A model generated the notes under the pieces. It made no database searches. It was not told the DNA's origin and saw only the letters and a program-made list of their open reading frames with translations. A DNA stretch of 64,000 nucleotides, taken from positions 310,001-374,000 of the forward strand of contig NZ_FXBS01000005.1 of NCBI RefSeq assembly GCF_900178005.1, written 5' to 3'. Positions within the stretch are counted from its first letter, which is position 1. Every line of letters begins with the position of its first letter. Of this stretch, positions 50,509 to 58,860 are shown piece after piece. This DNA is from Tuberibacillus sp. Marseille-P3662. GTDB taxonomy: Bacteria > Bacillota > Bacilli > Bacillales > Sporolactobacillaceae. The translations under genes were made by a program, and so were the position numbers.

Positions 50509-51507
50509 ATGCTTTATTACTTAGATGATCATGATAAACAAAATTTAAGGATGTTAAAAAGGTCAAACTTGAAAAAGATAGGTTGGAAGGAAAAAGATCT
50601 AGAAGAATTGCTGGAAAAAAATATGGATCGGGTATTCGATGAAGAAAACTTGATGCCGATTTTTTCTGAACGAAGATTCCAGGAAGAGCCGGATATTATG
50701 GCATTAGATCATGAGGGTAAATTGTATATTTTTGAGTTGAAAAGATGGGCCTCTAATTCTGGCAACCTGCTACAAGTTTTAAGGTATGGACAAATCTACG
50801 GTCAAAAAAGCTATAAAGAGTTAGATAGGTTATTTCATAAATTTAACCAAAATGCTAAGTCCCTTTTTGAAGAACATCAAGAATACTTTAATTTAGATAA
50901 GGCACTAAGTGAAAAACAATTTAATAGTGATCAGCACTTTTTAATTGTAACAGATGGAACAGATATAAGAACACGGAATGCGATTAATTATTGGAAGGAT
51001 ACAGGACTTAATATTGATTCCATTGTTTATCGCGTTTACGTTACGGACGCGGGTGAACAATTGATTGAATTTAACACTTATTCACCTTATCAGGATGTCA
51101 TTGAACAAGAAGCGTCTAACTATATACTTAATACGAATTATAAAAGGAATCCCGAGGCACACGAGGATATGATTAATCAAGGCAAGGCTGCAGCGTATTA
51201 TTCTCAATGGAAAACTAAAATTAAACGCATTCAAAAAAATGATAAAGTCTTTCTTTATAAAAGTGGAAAAGGCATTGTCGCCATGGGGATTGGGACTGGA
51301 ATTGTTAATAAGGAAGAATACGAAGGAAAACCTGATGAAGAGTATAATATGAAGCTTGAAGATTTTACTATACTTCGATCTCCACTCAGTGCCGCAAAAA
51401 TGAAAGAAATCACTGAATCCAACTTCATGTTCAACCAAACGATGTTTTCAGTTGGAAAAGAAAGAGGGGAATTAATCTGGAGATATATAAAGGATAATTG
51501 TTTGTAA
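50509..51507 (+). CDS. predicted nuclease: PD-(D/E)XK domain plus PUA/EVE-like domain
   Basis: The 332-residue protein has an N-terminal nuclease-like part with PDIMALDHEGKLYIFELKRW at about residues 63-82, fitting the PD-(D/E)XK pattern (Asp, then Glu-x-Lys) of NucS/DUF91-type nucleases. The segment after residue 220 (KAAAYYSQWKTKIKRIQKND and VFLYKSGKGIVAMGIGTG) looks like a PUA/EVE-type fold, which in other proteins reads modified bases. A nuclease joined to such a reader suggests modification-dependent restriction or a repair role. GGGGG precedes the ATG. It stands alone, next to a dead Mrr-type gene. Both domain calls are by motif only. Confidence 0.6.
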   Translation: MLYYLDDHDKQNLRMLKRSNLKKIGWKEKDLEELLEKNMDRVFDEENLMPIFSERRFQEEPDIMALDHEGKLYIFELKRWASNSGNLLQVLRYGQIYGQKSYKELDRLFHKFNQNAKSLFEEHQEYFNLDKALSEKQFNSDQHFLIVTDGTDIRTRNAINYWKDTGLNIDSIVYRVYVTDAGEQLIEFNTYSPYQDVIEQEASNYILNTNYKRNPEAHEDMINQGKAAAYYSQWKTKIKRIQKNDKVFLYKSGKGIVAMGIGTGIVNKEEYEGKPDEEYNMKLEDFTILRSPLSAAKMKEITESNFMFNQTMFSVGKERGELIWRYIKDNCL

Positions 51508-51642
51508 GAAAATTTAAAGCAAAGAAATAAACCTGTAAGTGTGATGTATAAAATCGATGGTTGAGGACAGGTCAGTGATCCAACATTTCGCAATCAACGG
51601 CCAACCTCAGGAAAAGAGCGCTAGAACGCCTGCATTTTAGTC

Positions 51643-52000
51643 ACATGGTCGATCTCGCTAACGCGATTGGCGGGATCACGGTCTATAATAATGACAGCTG
51701 GCACGATCCCGGTTACTACATAAAGGGTTACTTGTATCATGAGGTAATTTGAACTTGAATGGTGACCAACCCATTGGCTGTGCGCATGCGTTATCTTGAA
51801 GGTGGCGACTTCCGACTTCACGAGATATGAACACAAGCGTGAAGTTACTAAAGCAGTGATTGATAAAGCGGCCAACTTCTCATCTTTTACTCACTACAAA
51901 GACATCTTTTAGGCTATCAGTAATAACGTCAAAACCAACCTAACCTTCGATGAAATGAAGTATATTGCGATGAATTATAAAAAAGCGAAGAACAATATCA
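51643..52000 (+). pseudogene. frameshifted LCP gene, 3' part
   Basis: Pieces in several frames read MVDLANAIGGITVYNNDSWH with DPGYYIKGYLYHE, then VRMRYLEGGDF, then FSSFTHYKDI, SNNVKTNLTFDEMKYIAMN and KKAKNNI. They align in order with residues about 155-285 of LCP copy 1 (MEGLVDLVDAVGG, DPGYYKKGYFYHEG, FSSFTHYKDIL, NNVKTNLTFDDMKYIAM). Several frameshifts and a stop (TTTTAG at 51907) break the frame. The 5' half is absent. Confidence 0.85.
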
Positions 52001-52103
52001 GGGTTACCCTCAAAAAAATAAAGAAAAGAGCGATGGCACATTGAATGCGGTTTTCCTTTTTATTTTTGTACTAAAGTGTACAAGATATATTTGAGGTGAA
52101 ACT

Positions 52104-52573
52104 ATGACTAAAAGGCGAAAGTCAAAAGGATTTGATATACCGGGACTACTAATGGCTGAAGTTCTTGCCTGTGCTATGGTTGCTACCAATTGAAGAAATA
52201 CCTGAATCAGTGGATAGAAATTTAAAGAATTAAAAGGTATGTCTTTAAGAGACTCCAGTGTTACTAACATTACAGGGAAAGGCGGTAGCCAAGAATGTGC
52301 TATTAGAAAAGAACAATTATCTAGGTATTGTAGAATGCAAGAGACATAACGCACAAAAAAGTAACAAGACCACAGGTTCAACAATTCCATAGTGCTGTTA
52401 TTGATTCTAAGGCAAAAGAAGGATTTTTCGTTACAATCAATGACTTTACTGGTAAAGCCTATTCTTATATGTTAGACAAACCTATTCACTTAATTAATGG
52501 TAATCAGCTGCTTAACATGATTGAGAAATTCACCAAACATACTTTTGAAAAATATAAAGGAATTAAATCTTAG
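52104..52573 (+). pseudogene. broken Mrr-type restriction endonuclease gene
   Basis: ATG 52104 behind GAGGTGAA opens a frame, MTKRRKSKGFDIPGLLMAEV, that stops after 29 codons. Further on, other frames read LGIVECKRHNAQ, carrying the Glu-x-Lys of a PD-(D/E)XK nuclease, and then QVQQFHSAVIDSKAKEGFFV followed by TINDFTGKAYSYMLDKPIHL and INGNQLLNMIEKF to a stop at 52573. This is the C-terminal half of the Mrr catalytic domain family. At least three frameshifts are needed to join the parts, so the gene is dead. Confidence 0.7.
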
Positions 52574-52883
52574 CTATATTGGTTATGTTCCAAGAGAAAG
52601 GACGAATTTTCTAATTTAGTTAAAGAAGATGAACACGAACGTACAAGCTGGTTGATCTCTCTATTGAAAGCAAAGCAATCGCTTTCAAAGAAAAGTGACG
52701 AACATATGGTTATACTGTCGATATTATAACGCCAGAAAAAGATATAAACGCAGTTAAGAATTTTACTGGTGAATAACATTAGACAGAATCGTTTCACTCA
52801 AGGGATTTTTAAAAGGGAGTAGCGAAAGTATAATATTCTTGGTTATAATAGTGACAAAATCTACAAGAGGGTGACCCATTAAA
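52574..52883 (+). other. gap with coding debris and probable rpiR promoter region
   Basis: Short broken frames (for example GYTVDIITPEKDINAVKNFT near 52705) look like further decayed coding DNA of unknown origin. Two TATAAT boxes, at 52829-52834 and 52844-52849, lie shortly before the RpiR gene; neither has a convincing -35. GAGGGTGA at 52866 is its ribosome site. Confidence 0.45.
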
Positions 52884-53750
52884 ATGGTAGAGTTTAAAGT
52901 CGATAAACCAACAAGTTTTAATTCAAGAGTTGAAGCAGCTTTTTCAAAATTAAAAGGAGCAGAAAAAAAAGTCGTCGATTTTATTAATCAAAGTCCTGAA
53001 GAAATTATTCACCTTTCTATTACCGAGGTGGCAGAAAGAAGTGATACAAGTGAGTCTTCCGTCGTAAGACTATGTAAAAGACTGGGCTATAAAGGTTTCC
53101 AAGATTTAAAAATAAATCTGGCTAGAGATATTATTACACCGAAAAAACAAATTCACGAAGTGATTGAGCCTGGTGATGATGTTAAGACAATCAAGAAAAA
53201 AGTATTTCAATCAAACGTTCAGGCCCTTTACGACTCTATTGAGGTTTTAAATGAAGATATGCTAATAAAGGCAATTGAGGCAATTTCTAAGGCGAATCGG
53301 ATTGAGTTTTATGGTACTGGTGCTTCCGGAGCAGTTGCGATGGATGCTCAGCATAAACTATTAAAGTTAGGAGTTAAGAGTGCTGTCTATACGGATGCTA
53401 CACTACAATCAATGTCAGCAAGCGTTCTCGAAAAAAATGACGTGGTAATAGGAATATCTCACACAGGATCTAATACAGATATACTACATGCTATGAAACT
53501 TGCTAAAGAAAATGACGTAACCATCATTTGTATAACAAATTTGTCGAGATCTCCGATGACAAAGATTTCTGATATTGAGTTACAAACCATGTCAAACGAA
53601 ACAATGTTCAGAACAGATGCCATATCATCAAGGATAGCTCAATTGACAATTATTGATATTTTGGTAGCGGCTGTAGCCAATGCGAATTACGATTATTTTT
53701 ATAACAACATTCAATTAACAAGGCGATCAACGAGCCATAAAAAGATGTAG
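52884..53750 (+). CDS. RpiR/MurR-family transcriptional regulator
   Basis: The 288-residue regulator has an N-terminal HTH (residues about 10-85; SITEVAERSDTSESSVVRLCKRLGYKGFQDLK split around the recognition helix TSESSVVRLCKRLGY) and a C-terminal SIS domain that binds phosphosugars (residues about 125-260; FYGTGASGAVAMDAQHKLLK and GISHTGSNTDILHAM). Such proteins control sugar and sugar-acid catabolism. It lies directly upstream of the TRAP transporter and catabolic genes on the same strand. A palindrome-like motif shared by two promoters of the cluster is a candidate binding site. Confidence 0.9.
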   Translation: MVEFKVDKPTSFNSRVEAAFSKLKGAEKKVVDFINQSPEEIIHLSITEVAERSDTSESSVVRLCKRLGYKGFQDLKINLARDIITPKKQIHEVIEPGDDVKTIKKKVFQSNVQALYDSIEVLNEDMLIKAIEAISKANRIEFYGTGASGAVAMDAQHKLLKLGVKSAVYTDATLQSMSASVLEKNDVVIGISHTGSNTDILHAMKLAKENDVTIICITNLSRSPMTKISDIELQTMSNETMFRTDAISSRIAQLTIIDILVAAVANANYDYFYNNIQLTRRSTSHKKM

Positions 53751-53810
53751 GACCTAATGTGAAGGTTTTCTTCATTTTTTTAAAAAAAGTATTGAAGGAA
53801 ATAACCATCA

Positions 53811-53844
53811 TATGATAAGCTTTTCTTAACGGTGGTAATTTTCC
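53811..53844 (+). promoter_or_regulatory. promoter -10 and candidate operator before dctP
   Basis: TATGAT (53811-53816) is a -10 candidate. TTAACGGTGGTAATTTTCC (53826-53844) follows just downstream of it. The reverse complement of nearly the same motif lies at 56886-56902, again just after a -10 box. The placement fits a repressor site. Confidence 0.45.
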
Positions 53845-53915
53845 GAATTCGATATCAATTTATTTTTTTTGACCTGTAATGAAACCGTTAACATTAACAA
53901 ATTTAAAAGGGGGAA

Positions 53916-54971
53916 ATGAAATTGAAGCTTAAGCTTTTTACACTGTTGATGGCATTAGTCATGGTCATTTCATTGGCTGCTTGTGGGAGTGAATCAACAT
54001 CCGGTACTAGTGATGGGTCAAACGATGAAGGGGCTAAAAAAATTAAGTTGAATCTTTCAACTCCGGATCCTGACACCTCATCAATTACTTTGGCAGGAAA
54101 GCACTTTGCAGAATTAGTTAAGGAAAAGAGTGGCGGGTCTATTGAAGTTTCTGTACATCCAAATGGAACACTGTACGGAGGAGATCCCTCTGCAGCAGTA
54201 AAACAGCTAGGTGCAGGCAGTATTGACATGCTGGCATTATCAACATCTCTTTATGCAAATTTTGTTCCGGAATTCAATGCCATAAGTGTTCCATACTTAT
54301 TTGATAGTAAAGAAAAATTTGTATCATTTCTCAATGGAGAACATGGCGATAAATTATTATCAATGCTGGATGAACTGAAAATTGAGGGGTTAGGGTTATG
54401 GACTCGTCCATTTAGACAAATAACAAACTCAAAACATCCAATCAAGAAGCCTGAAGATCTTAAGGGTATTAAAATAAGAGTGCCTAACAATCCTTTATGG
54501 GTAGAGTTTTTCAAACGAACGGGTGCAGTAACAACACCAATGGACTTTTCAGAAGTTTATAACGCCCTTCAGTTAGGAACGATCGGTGGACAGGAAAATC
54601 CAGTAGGTGTTATTAAGTCTGCTAAACTACATGAAGTTCAAAAGTATTTGACGATCTCTAATCATATGGCAGATGGATGGATTTTGGGAATTAATCAGGC
54701 CAAGTTTGGCGATTTAACTGATGATCAGAAAAAGGTTCTGCAAGAGGCCGCAAAAGAAACGCAATCTTGGAAATTAAAAGAGGATGAAAAGAACTTTAAT
54801 TCAACTGTTGATTTTCTTAAGGAAAACGGTATGAAAGTGAATGAACTAACTTCAGATCAGCAAAAAGCATTTGTTGAGGTTTCGAAAGAGGCATATCCAG
54901 CATTTAAGAAGTTAGTAGAAAATGATGAGTTTTTCCAATCTGTCATAAAATTTGCTGGGAAGTCTGAATAG
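53916..54971 (+). CDS. dctP: TRAP transporter substrate-binding protein DctP
   Basis: The 351-residue extracytoplasmic receptor of a TRAP transporter has a signal peptide with lipobox SLAACG (Cys at about residue 23), then a Ser/Gly/Asp linker. The DctP core includes KIKLNLSTPDPDTSSITLAG, the PNGTLYGGDPSAAVKQLGAG segment, and KGIKIRVPNNPLWVEFFKRT with the Arg that binds carboxylate ligands. These proteins usually bind organic acids such as sugar acids. A TTG at 53922 is an alternative start with better spacing to AAAAGGGGG. The first gene of the transport set; a long hairpin separates it from dctQ. Confidence 0.9.
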   Translation: MKLKLKLFTLLMALVMVISLAACGSESTSGTSDGSNDEGAKKIKLNLSTPDPDTSSITLAGKHFAELVKEKSGGSIEVSVHPNGTLYGGDPSAAVKQLGAGSIDMLALSTSLYANFVPEFNAISVPYLFDSKEKFVSFLNGEHGDKLLSMLDELKIEGLGLWTRPFRQITNSKHPIKKPEDLKGIKIRVPNNPLWVEFFKRTGAVTTPMDFSEVYNALQLGTIGGQENPVGVIKSAKLHEVQKYLTISNHMADGWILGINQAKFGDLTDDQKKVLQEAAKETQSWKLKEDEKNFNSTVDFLKENGMKVNELTSDQQKAFVEVSKEAYPAFKKLVENDEFFQSVIKFAGKSE

Positions 54972-54985
54972 GTAAATATTACAAA

Positions 54986-55038
54986 AAACAGCCCCTTATT
55001 TGAACATAATTAAGTTTTTATTCATTTAGGGGCTGTTT
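54986..55038 (+). terminator. long hairpin between dctP and dctQ
   Basis: Arms AAACAGCCCCT (54986-54996) and AGGGGCTGTTT (55028-55038) are perfect over 11 bp, and TGAA/TTCA inside can extend the stem. Only a short T stretch follows, so it may stabilise the dctP message or cause partial termination, giving more receptor than membrane subunits. Confidence 0.6.
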
Positions 55039-55071
55039 ACCAATTTATTGGGGAGGGAGGGTTGCATATCA

Positions 55072-55554
55072 ATGTTCCGATTAATTTTTAAATATATAAA
55101 TCTACTGTCGGATGTTCTAGCTGGGCTCTCATCTGTTTGCATTTTTATTGTGGTAATTCTACAAGTTATCGGCCGATTGATTGGGTATCCATTTCCGTGG
55201 ACTGTTGAATTAACAAGATTTCTGTTTATTTGGCTGATTTTCCTAGGTATAAGTATTGGATTTCGAAAGGCAGAATCTCCAAGAGTAACGTTTCTAATTA
55301 ATTATTTACCATTATATTTTAATAAAATCGCTGTATGGATATATGCAATTGCATCAATTGGTTTCTTTTTATTTATGTTGTACTCAGGGATCCAATTGAC
55401 CCTACAACAATGGACGGTTAACGAAACCAGTTCGGCTCTTCAATTACCAATGTGGATTATAGGAATGAGTATTCCTTTTGCTGCATTAACAGGTGTGTTA
55501 AATGTCGTTCAGTCATTGTTGTATGATAAGGAGATAATTAAGAAAGGGGGGTAA
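55072..55554 (+). CDS. dctQ: TRAP transporter small permease DctQ
   Basis: This 160-residue protein has four membrane helices. The family signature VILQVIGRLIGYPFPWTVEL, with TRFLFIWLIFLGISIGFRKA, is clear. DctQ associates with the large permease DctM. ATG 55072 is used; GGGAGGG lies ten bases upstream and the first helix starts right after. The dctM gene starts two bases after its stop. Confidence 0.9.
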   Translation: MFRLIFKYINLLSDVLAGLSSVCIFIVVILQVIGRLIGYPFPWTVELTRFLFIWLIFLGISIGFRKAESPRVTFLINYLPLYFNKIAVWIYAIASIGFFLFMLYSGIQLTLQQWTVNETSSALQLPMWIIGMSIPFAALTGVLNVVQSLLYDKEIIKKGG

Positions 55555-55556
55555 CG

Positions 55557-56834
55557 GTGTCTATATTTCTGATCATGTTATTCTTTGTTTTAATGTTTTT
55601 TGGTATACCAATAGCCGTTTCTTTGGGTATTGCGTCGGTCTTTACAATTGTTCTATTTACAGATGTGCCGATAAGTCTGATTATTCAATCAATGTATAGT
55701 TCGATGAACAGTTTCATTATGGTAGCAGTCCCGCTGTTTATTCTGGCCGGGATGTTAATGGACGAGGGCGGAATAGCAGAAAGAATATTTGATTTCGCAA
55801 AAAATGTTGTAGGGTGGATTACTGGCGGACTCGGTCATGTGAATATATTGGCAAACTTAATATTTGCCGGGATGGCTGGTTCGTCCGTTGCTGAAGTGGC
55901 CAGTATCGGGAAACTTAGCATCAATGCGATGACCAGGAATCATTACCCATTAAGGTATGCAACGGGAATCACTTTGGCTGCGTCAATGCTTGCAACTATT
56001 ATTCCTCCAAGTATCTTAATGGTTATCGCAGCATCTGTTGCAGGTGTTTCAGTCGGAAAGGCCTTAATCGGGGGATTGATACCGGGATTAATTGTTGCCA
56101 TTGCTTTCATGATTTTTAATTACTTCTATTCGAAAAAGCACCAATACGGCAAGCATATTCCATTTGATTTTAAACAGTTGATCAGCTCATTTGTTAAAGC
56201 ATTACCGGCGTTACTAGCACCAGTTGTCCTTCTAGGAGGAATATTAAGTGGCTATTTCACACCCACTGAAGCAGCGGCAATAGCGGTTTTATATACACTT
56301 GTGGTTTCTTTGTTTATATATAAAATTATGAGTTTTAAACAGTTACCGGATGTTTTTTTTAGAACCGCAAAGTTATCGGGGACAATTTTGTTTATTGCAG
56401 TCACAGCCAAACCAGCTAGCTGGATTTTTGAGTATGATGGGCTTCCGATAAGAATCGCAACTTTCATAAGCGATGTAAGTAACAATCCCTTTGTTATCAT
56501 GGCGATGTTGTTTGTCTTTCTCATCGTTGTTGGAATGTTTATGGACGCTACGGCAGCAATTTTTATACTTGTACCTATCTTAATGCCAACAATAAATGCT
56601 GTAGGTATTGACCCAATATTTTTTGTGATTTACATGGTTATTCTTTTATCATTCGGTTTGATTACACCTCCAATTGGTGTCTGTCTCTATGCTGCAGGAA
56701 ACATTACGGGGCTTTCAATCGAGACAATCACTAAAAGTACGTTACCGTGGATTCTACTAACATTTGTGATATTATTTACGTTTATCGTTTTTCCAAGTTT
56801 GATTACAGTCCCATTAACTTGGTTTGGTTTATAA
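55557..56834 (+). CDS. dctM: TRAP transporter large permease DctM
   Basis: The 425-residue large membrane subunit has 12 or so helices and catalyses sodium-dependent uptake with the receptor. Typical blocks are SMNSFIMVAVPLFILAGMLM, GGLGHVNILANLIFAGMAGS and GMFMDATAAIFILVPILMP. The GTG start follows AAAGGGGGG. It ends the transport part; a new promoter and a candidate operator precede the enzyme genes about 40 bases downstream. Confidence 0.93.
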   Translation: MSIFLIMLFFVLMFFGIPIAVSLGIASVFTIVLFTDVPISLIIQSMYSSMNSFIMVAVPLFILAGMLMDEGGIAERIFDFAKNVVGWITGGLGHVNILANLIFAGMAGSSVAEVASIGKLSINAMTRNHYPLRYATGITLAASMLATIIPPSILMVIAASVAGVSVGKALIGGLIPGLIVAIAFMIFNYFYSKKHQYGKHIPFDFKQLISSFVKALPALLAPVVLLGGILSGYFTPTEAAAIAVLYTLVVSLFIYKIMSFKQLPDVFFRTAKLSGTILFIAVTAKPASWIFEYDGLPIRIATFISDVSNNPFVIMAMLFVFLIVVGMFMDATAAIFILVPILMPTINAVGIDPIFFVIYMVILLSFGLITPPIGVCLYAAGNITGLSIETITKSTLPWILLTFVILFTFIVFPSLITVPLTWFGL

Positions 56835-56873
56835 AAAATATTTTATATGAAGATTATATTCGCGATTTTTGTG

Positions 56874-56902
56874 TGTTATAATGAAGGAAATTACCACCGT
56901 AA
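56874..56902 (+). promoter_or_regulatory. extended -10 promoter and candidate operator of the catabolic genes
   Basis: TGTTATAAT (56874-56882) is an extended -10 element. GGAAATTACCACCGTAA (56886-56902) lies at the expected transcription start and contains TTAC-n4-GTAA. Its reverse complement is nearly identical to the motif at 53826-53844 before dctP. A shared regulator, most likely the RpiR protein at 52884, is inferred. Confidence 0.55.
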
Positions 56903-56947
56903 TATTGTGAATCATTAAAACTTGAATGATTCAAGGGAGGGAAATCG

Positions 56948-57985
56948 ATGAGAGCAGCCAAATTTCAGGGGAAAAACAAAATTTCAGTGGAAGAGATGGA
57001 AACGCCGAAAATTACCAAAAATGAAATCTTGGTGCGTGTTTCCGTTAGTGCCGTATGTGGTACAGACGTAAGAATCTTCTTGGGAAACAAGACTAAAGGA
57101 GTCAGGGTTCCATCAATTATTGGCCACGAAACAACGGGAGTGATTGAGGAAATTGGGGATTGCATTGATGAGTATAACGTCGGAGAAAGAGTAGGTGTGA
57201 TTCCCGTAATCCCTTGTCGTAAATGTTATTACTGTTTAAATGCAATGGAAAATGCGTGTCTTAATCGAGTTGCGATCGGCTATGAATTTGATGGAGGTTT
57301 CGCAGAATACCTAAAAGTACCGAAAGAGGCCGTTGAAGCCGGAAATTTAGTTAAATTGCCGGATAAAGTTTCTAATGAACAAGCGGTTGTTACTGAACCA
57401 TTGGCTTGCTGCTTTAACGGACATAGGAAGTCAAACATTAAAGTCAACGACACTGTTGTTGTTGTAGGTGGTGGGCCGATTGGACTAATGCATGTCCAAC
57501 TCGCGAAAATTGCTGGTGCTAAAAAAGTAATAGTAAGCGAACTTGTCAGTCATCGCAGGGAAAAAGCCCTGATCGCGGGTGCGGATCTTGCAATCAATCC
57601 TGATGAGGAATCATTAAATGAGGTAGTGTTAAAAGAAACAGAACATCTTGGTGCTGATGCTGTAGTAATGGCAATAGGGGTACCTGCAATTGTGAATGAG
57701 AGCATTAGCTTGTTAAGAAAAGGAGGTACAATCAATCTTTTTGCTGGCTTTACTAAAGGGGTAACATCTGACATTGATCCAAATTTCATTCATTATAATG
57801 AAGTTAATATTGTTGGGACCTCTGCGTTAAAACGCTCAGATTATCTTAATGCATTAGCATTGATTGAGTCCGGACAAATCAATACCGAGGTGCTAACCTC
57901 TAAGGGATATTCCTTGGATGACATTGAAAAGGCAATTCTTGACGTGAAGAACGGTATCGGAATGAAATCCCTAATTCATATATAG
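56948..57985 (+). CDS. zinc-dependent alcohol/polyol dehydrogenase (MDR family)
   Basis: The 345-residue medium-chain dehydrogenase has the catalytic zinc ligands Cys37 (AVCGTD), His60 and Glu61 (GHETTG), and the four structural-zinc cysteines 90, 93, 96 and 104 (CRKCYYCLNAMENAC). NAD is bound through VVVVGGGPIGLMHVQLA near residue 170. It is closest in form to sorbitol/threonine dehydrogenase-like enzymes and would oxidise a hydroxyl of the imported compound. GGGAGGGA precedes ATG 56948. First enzyme of a five-gene run with spacings of 9-38 bases. Confidence 0.9.
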   Translation: MRAAKFQGKNKISVEEMETPKITKNEILVRVSVSAVCGTDVRIFLGNKTKGVRVPSIIGHETTGVIEEIGDCIDEYNVGERVGVIPVIPCRKCYYCLNAMENACLNRVAIGYEFDGGFAEYLKVPKEAVEAGNLVKLPDKVSNEQAVVTEPLACCFNGHRKSNIKVNDTVVVVGGGPIGLMHVQLAKIAGAKKVIVSELVSHRREKALIAGADLAINPDEESLNEVVLKETEHLGADAVVMAIGVPAIVNESISLLRKGGTINLFAGFTKGVTSDIDPNFIHYNEVNIVGTSALKRSDYLNALALIESGQINTEVLTSKGYSLDDIEKAILDVKNGIGMKSLIHI

Positions 57986-58023
57986 TGTAAACTTATAAAA
58001 TATAAAAAATAGGAGTGAGTTTC

Positions 58024-58851
58024 ATGGGATTGTTAGGAAAAAAAGTCCGTTTAAATCGTTTATTGAATCCAGAGAATGGTCGTTTGTTGGCAGTAGCAGT
58101 AGATCAGGCAATGGCAAGAGGTATTTTTGAAGAACTAATGCCAATTGAAAGGAAAGTTAACGAAATTATTGCAGGCGGTCCAGACGCAATTACAATGCAT
58201 AAAGGTCTTGCTGACACATGCTTTGCCCCCAACGCTGGTAAAGCAGGGTTAATCTTAAAGTGTTCCACCTTTTCACCATGGCAACCTAATTATGATGTTC
58301 AAGTCTCAGAAGTTGAAGAAGCTATAAAATTAGGAGCCGACGCGGTATCAATGGGATGCATTGTTGGTGGTGATGATCAACCTGAACAGCTTCGTAATTT
58401 AGGTTATATTTCTGGGAAAGCGTCCTCATATGGAATCCCAGTTGTCGCTCATATTTATCCACGAGGAAATCAAATTCCAGATGATGAAAAGAATCATTGG
58501 AAACATACTGCATACGCGGTCAGAGCAGGTGCAGAATTAGGTGTAGATATTGTCAAAACAAAATATACTGGTTCACCAGAGACATTTAATAAAGTCGTAG
58601 AATCAACTCCTGGAAAGGTTGTAGTGGCAGGAGGAAATATTGGTTCAAATCCAGAAGATTATTTTCAAATGGTTTATGATGTAATTGATGCAGGTGGAAC
58701 TGGTATTACGTTTGGTCGCTTTGTTTGGAATAACAGTAATCCTACTGCTGTCGTAAAAGCTTGTGCCCACATTATTCATGGTAATGGCACAGTAAATGAA
58801 GCTAGTGAGTTATATAATCAATTGGTTCATGAAAATGTTAAAGTAAATTAG
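58024..58851 (+). CDS. class I aldolase, DhnA/LsrF (DeoC/LacD-like) family
   Basis: The 275-residue TIM-barrel aldolase starts MGLLGKKVRLNRLLNPENGR and has GPDAITMHKGLAD, the conserved LGADAVSMGCIVGG, VVAHIYPRGNQI, and VDIVKTKYTGSPETF with the Lys that should form the Schiff base. The family includes archaeal fructose-bisphosphate aldolase and LsrF. It would cleave or transfer a phosphorylated sugar. ATG 58024 follows AGGAGTGA; a GTG at 58015 is too close to this site. The FGGY kinase follows nine bases later, so a phosphorylated intermediate is the expected substrate. Confidence 0.85.
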   Translation: MGLLGKKVRLNRLLNPENGRLLAVAVDQAMARGIFEELMPIERKVNEIIAGGPDAITMHKGLADTCFAPNAGKAGLILKCSTFSPWQPNYDVQVSEVEEAIKLGADAVSMGCIVGGDDQPEQLRNLGYISGKASSYGIPVVAHIYPRGNQIPDDEKNHWKHTAYAVRAGAELGVDIVKTKYTGSPETFNKVVESTPGKVVVAGGNIGSNPEDYFQMVYDVIDAGGTGITFGRFVWNNSNPTAVVKACAHIIHGNGTVNEASELYNQLVHENVKVN

Positions 58852-58860
58852 GTGATTGGC

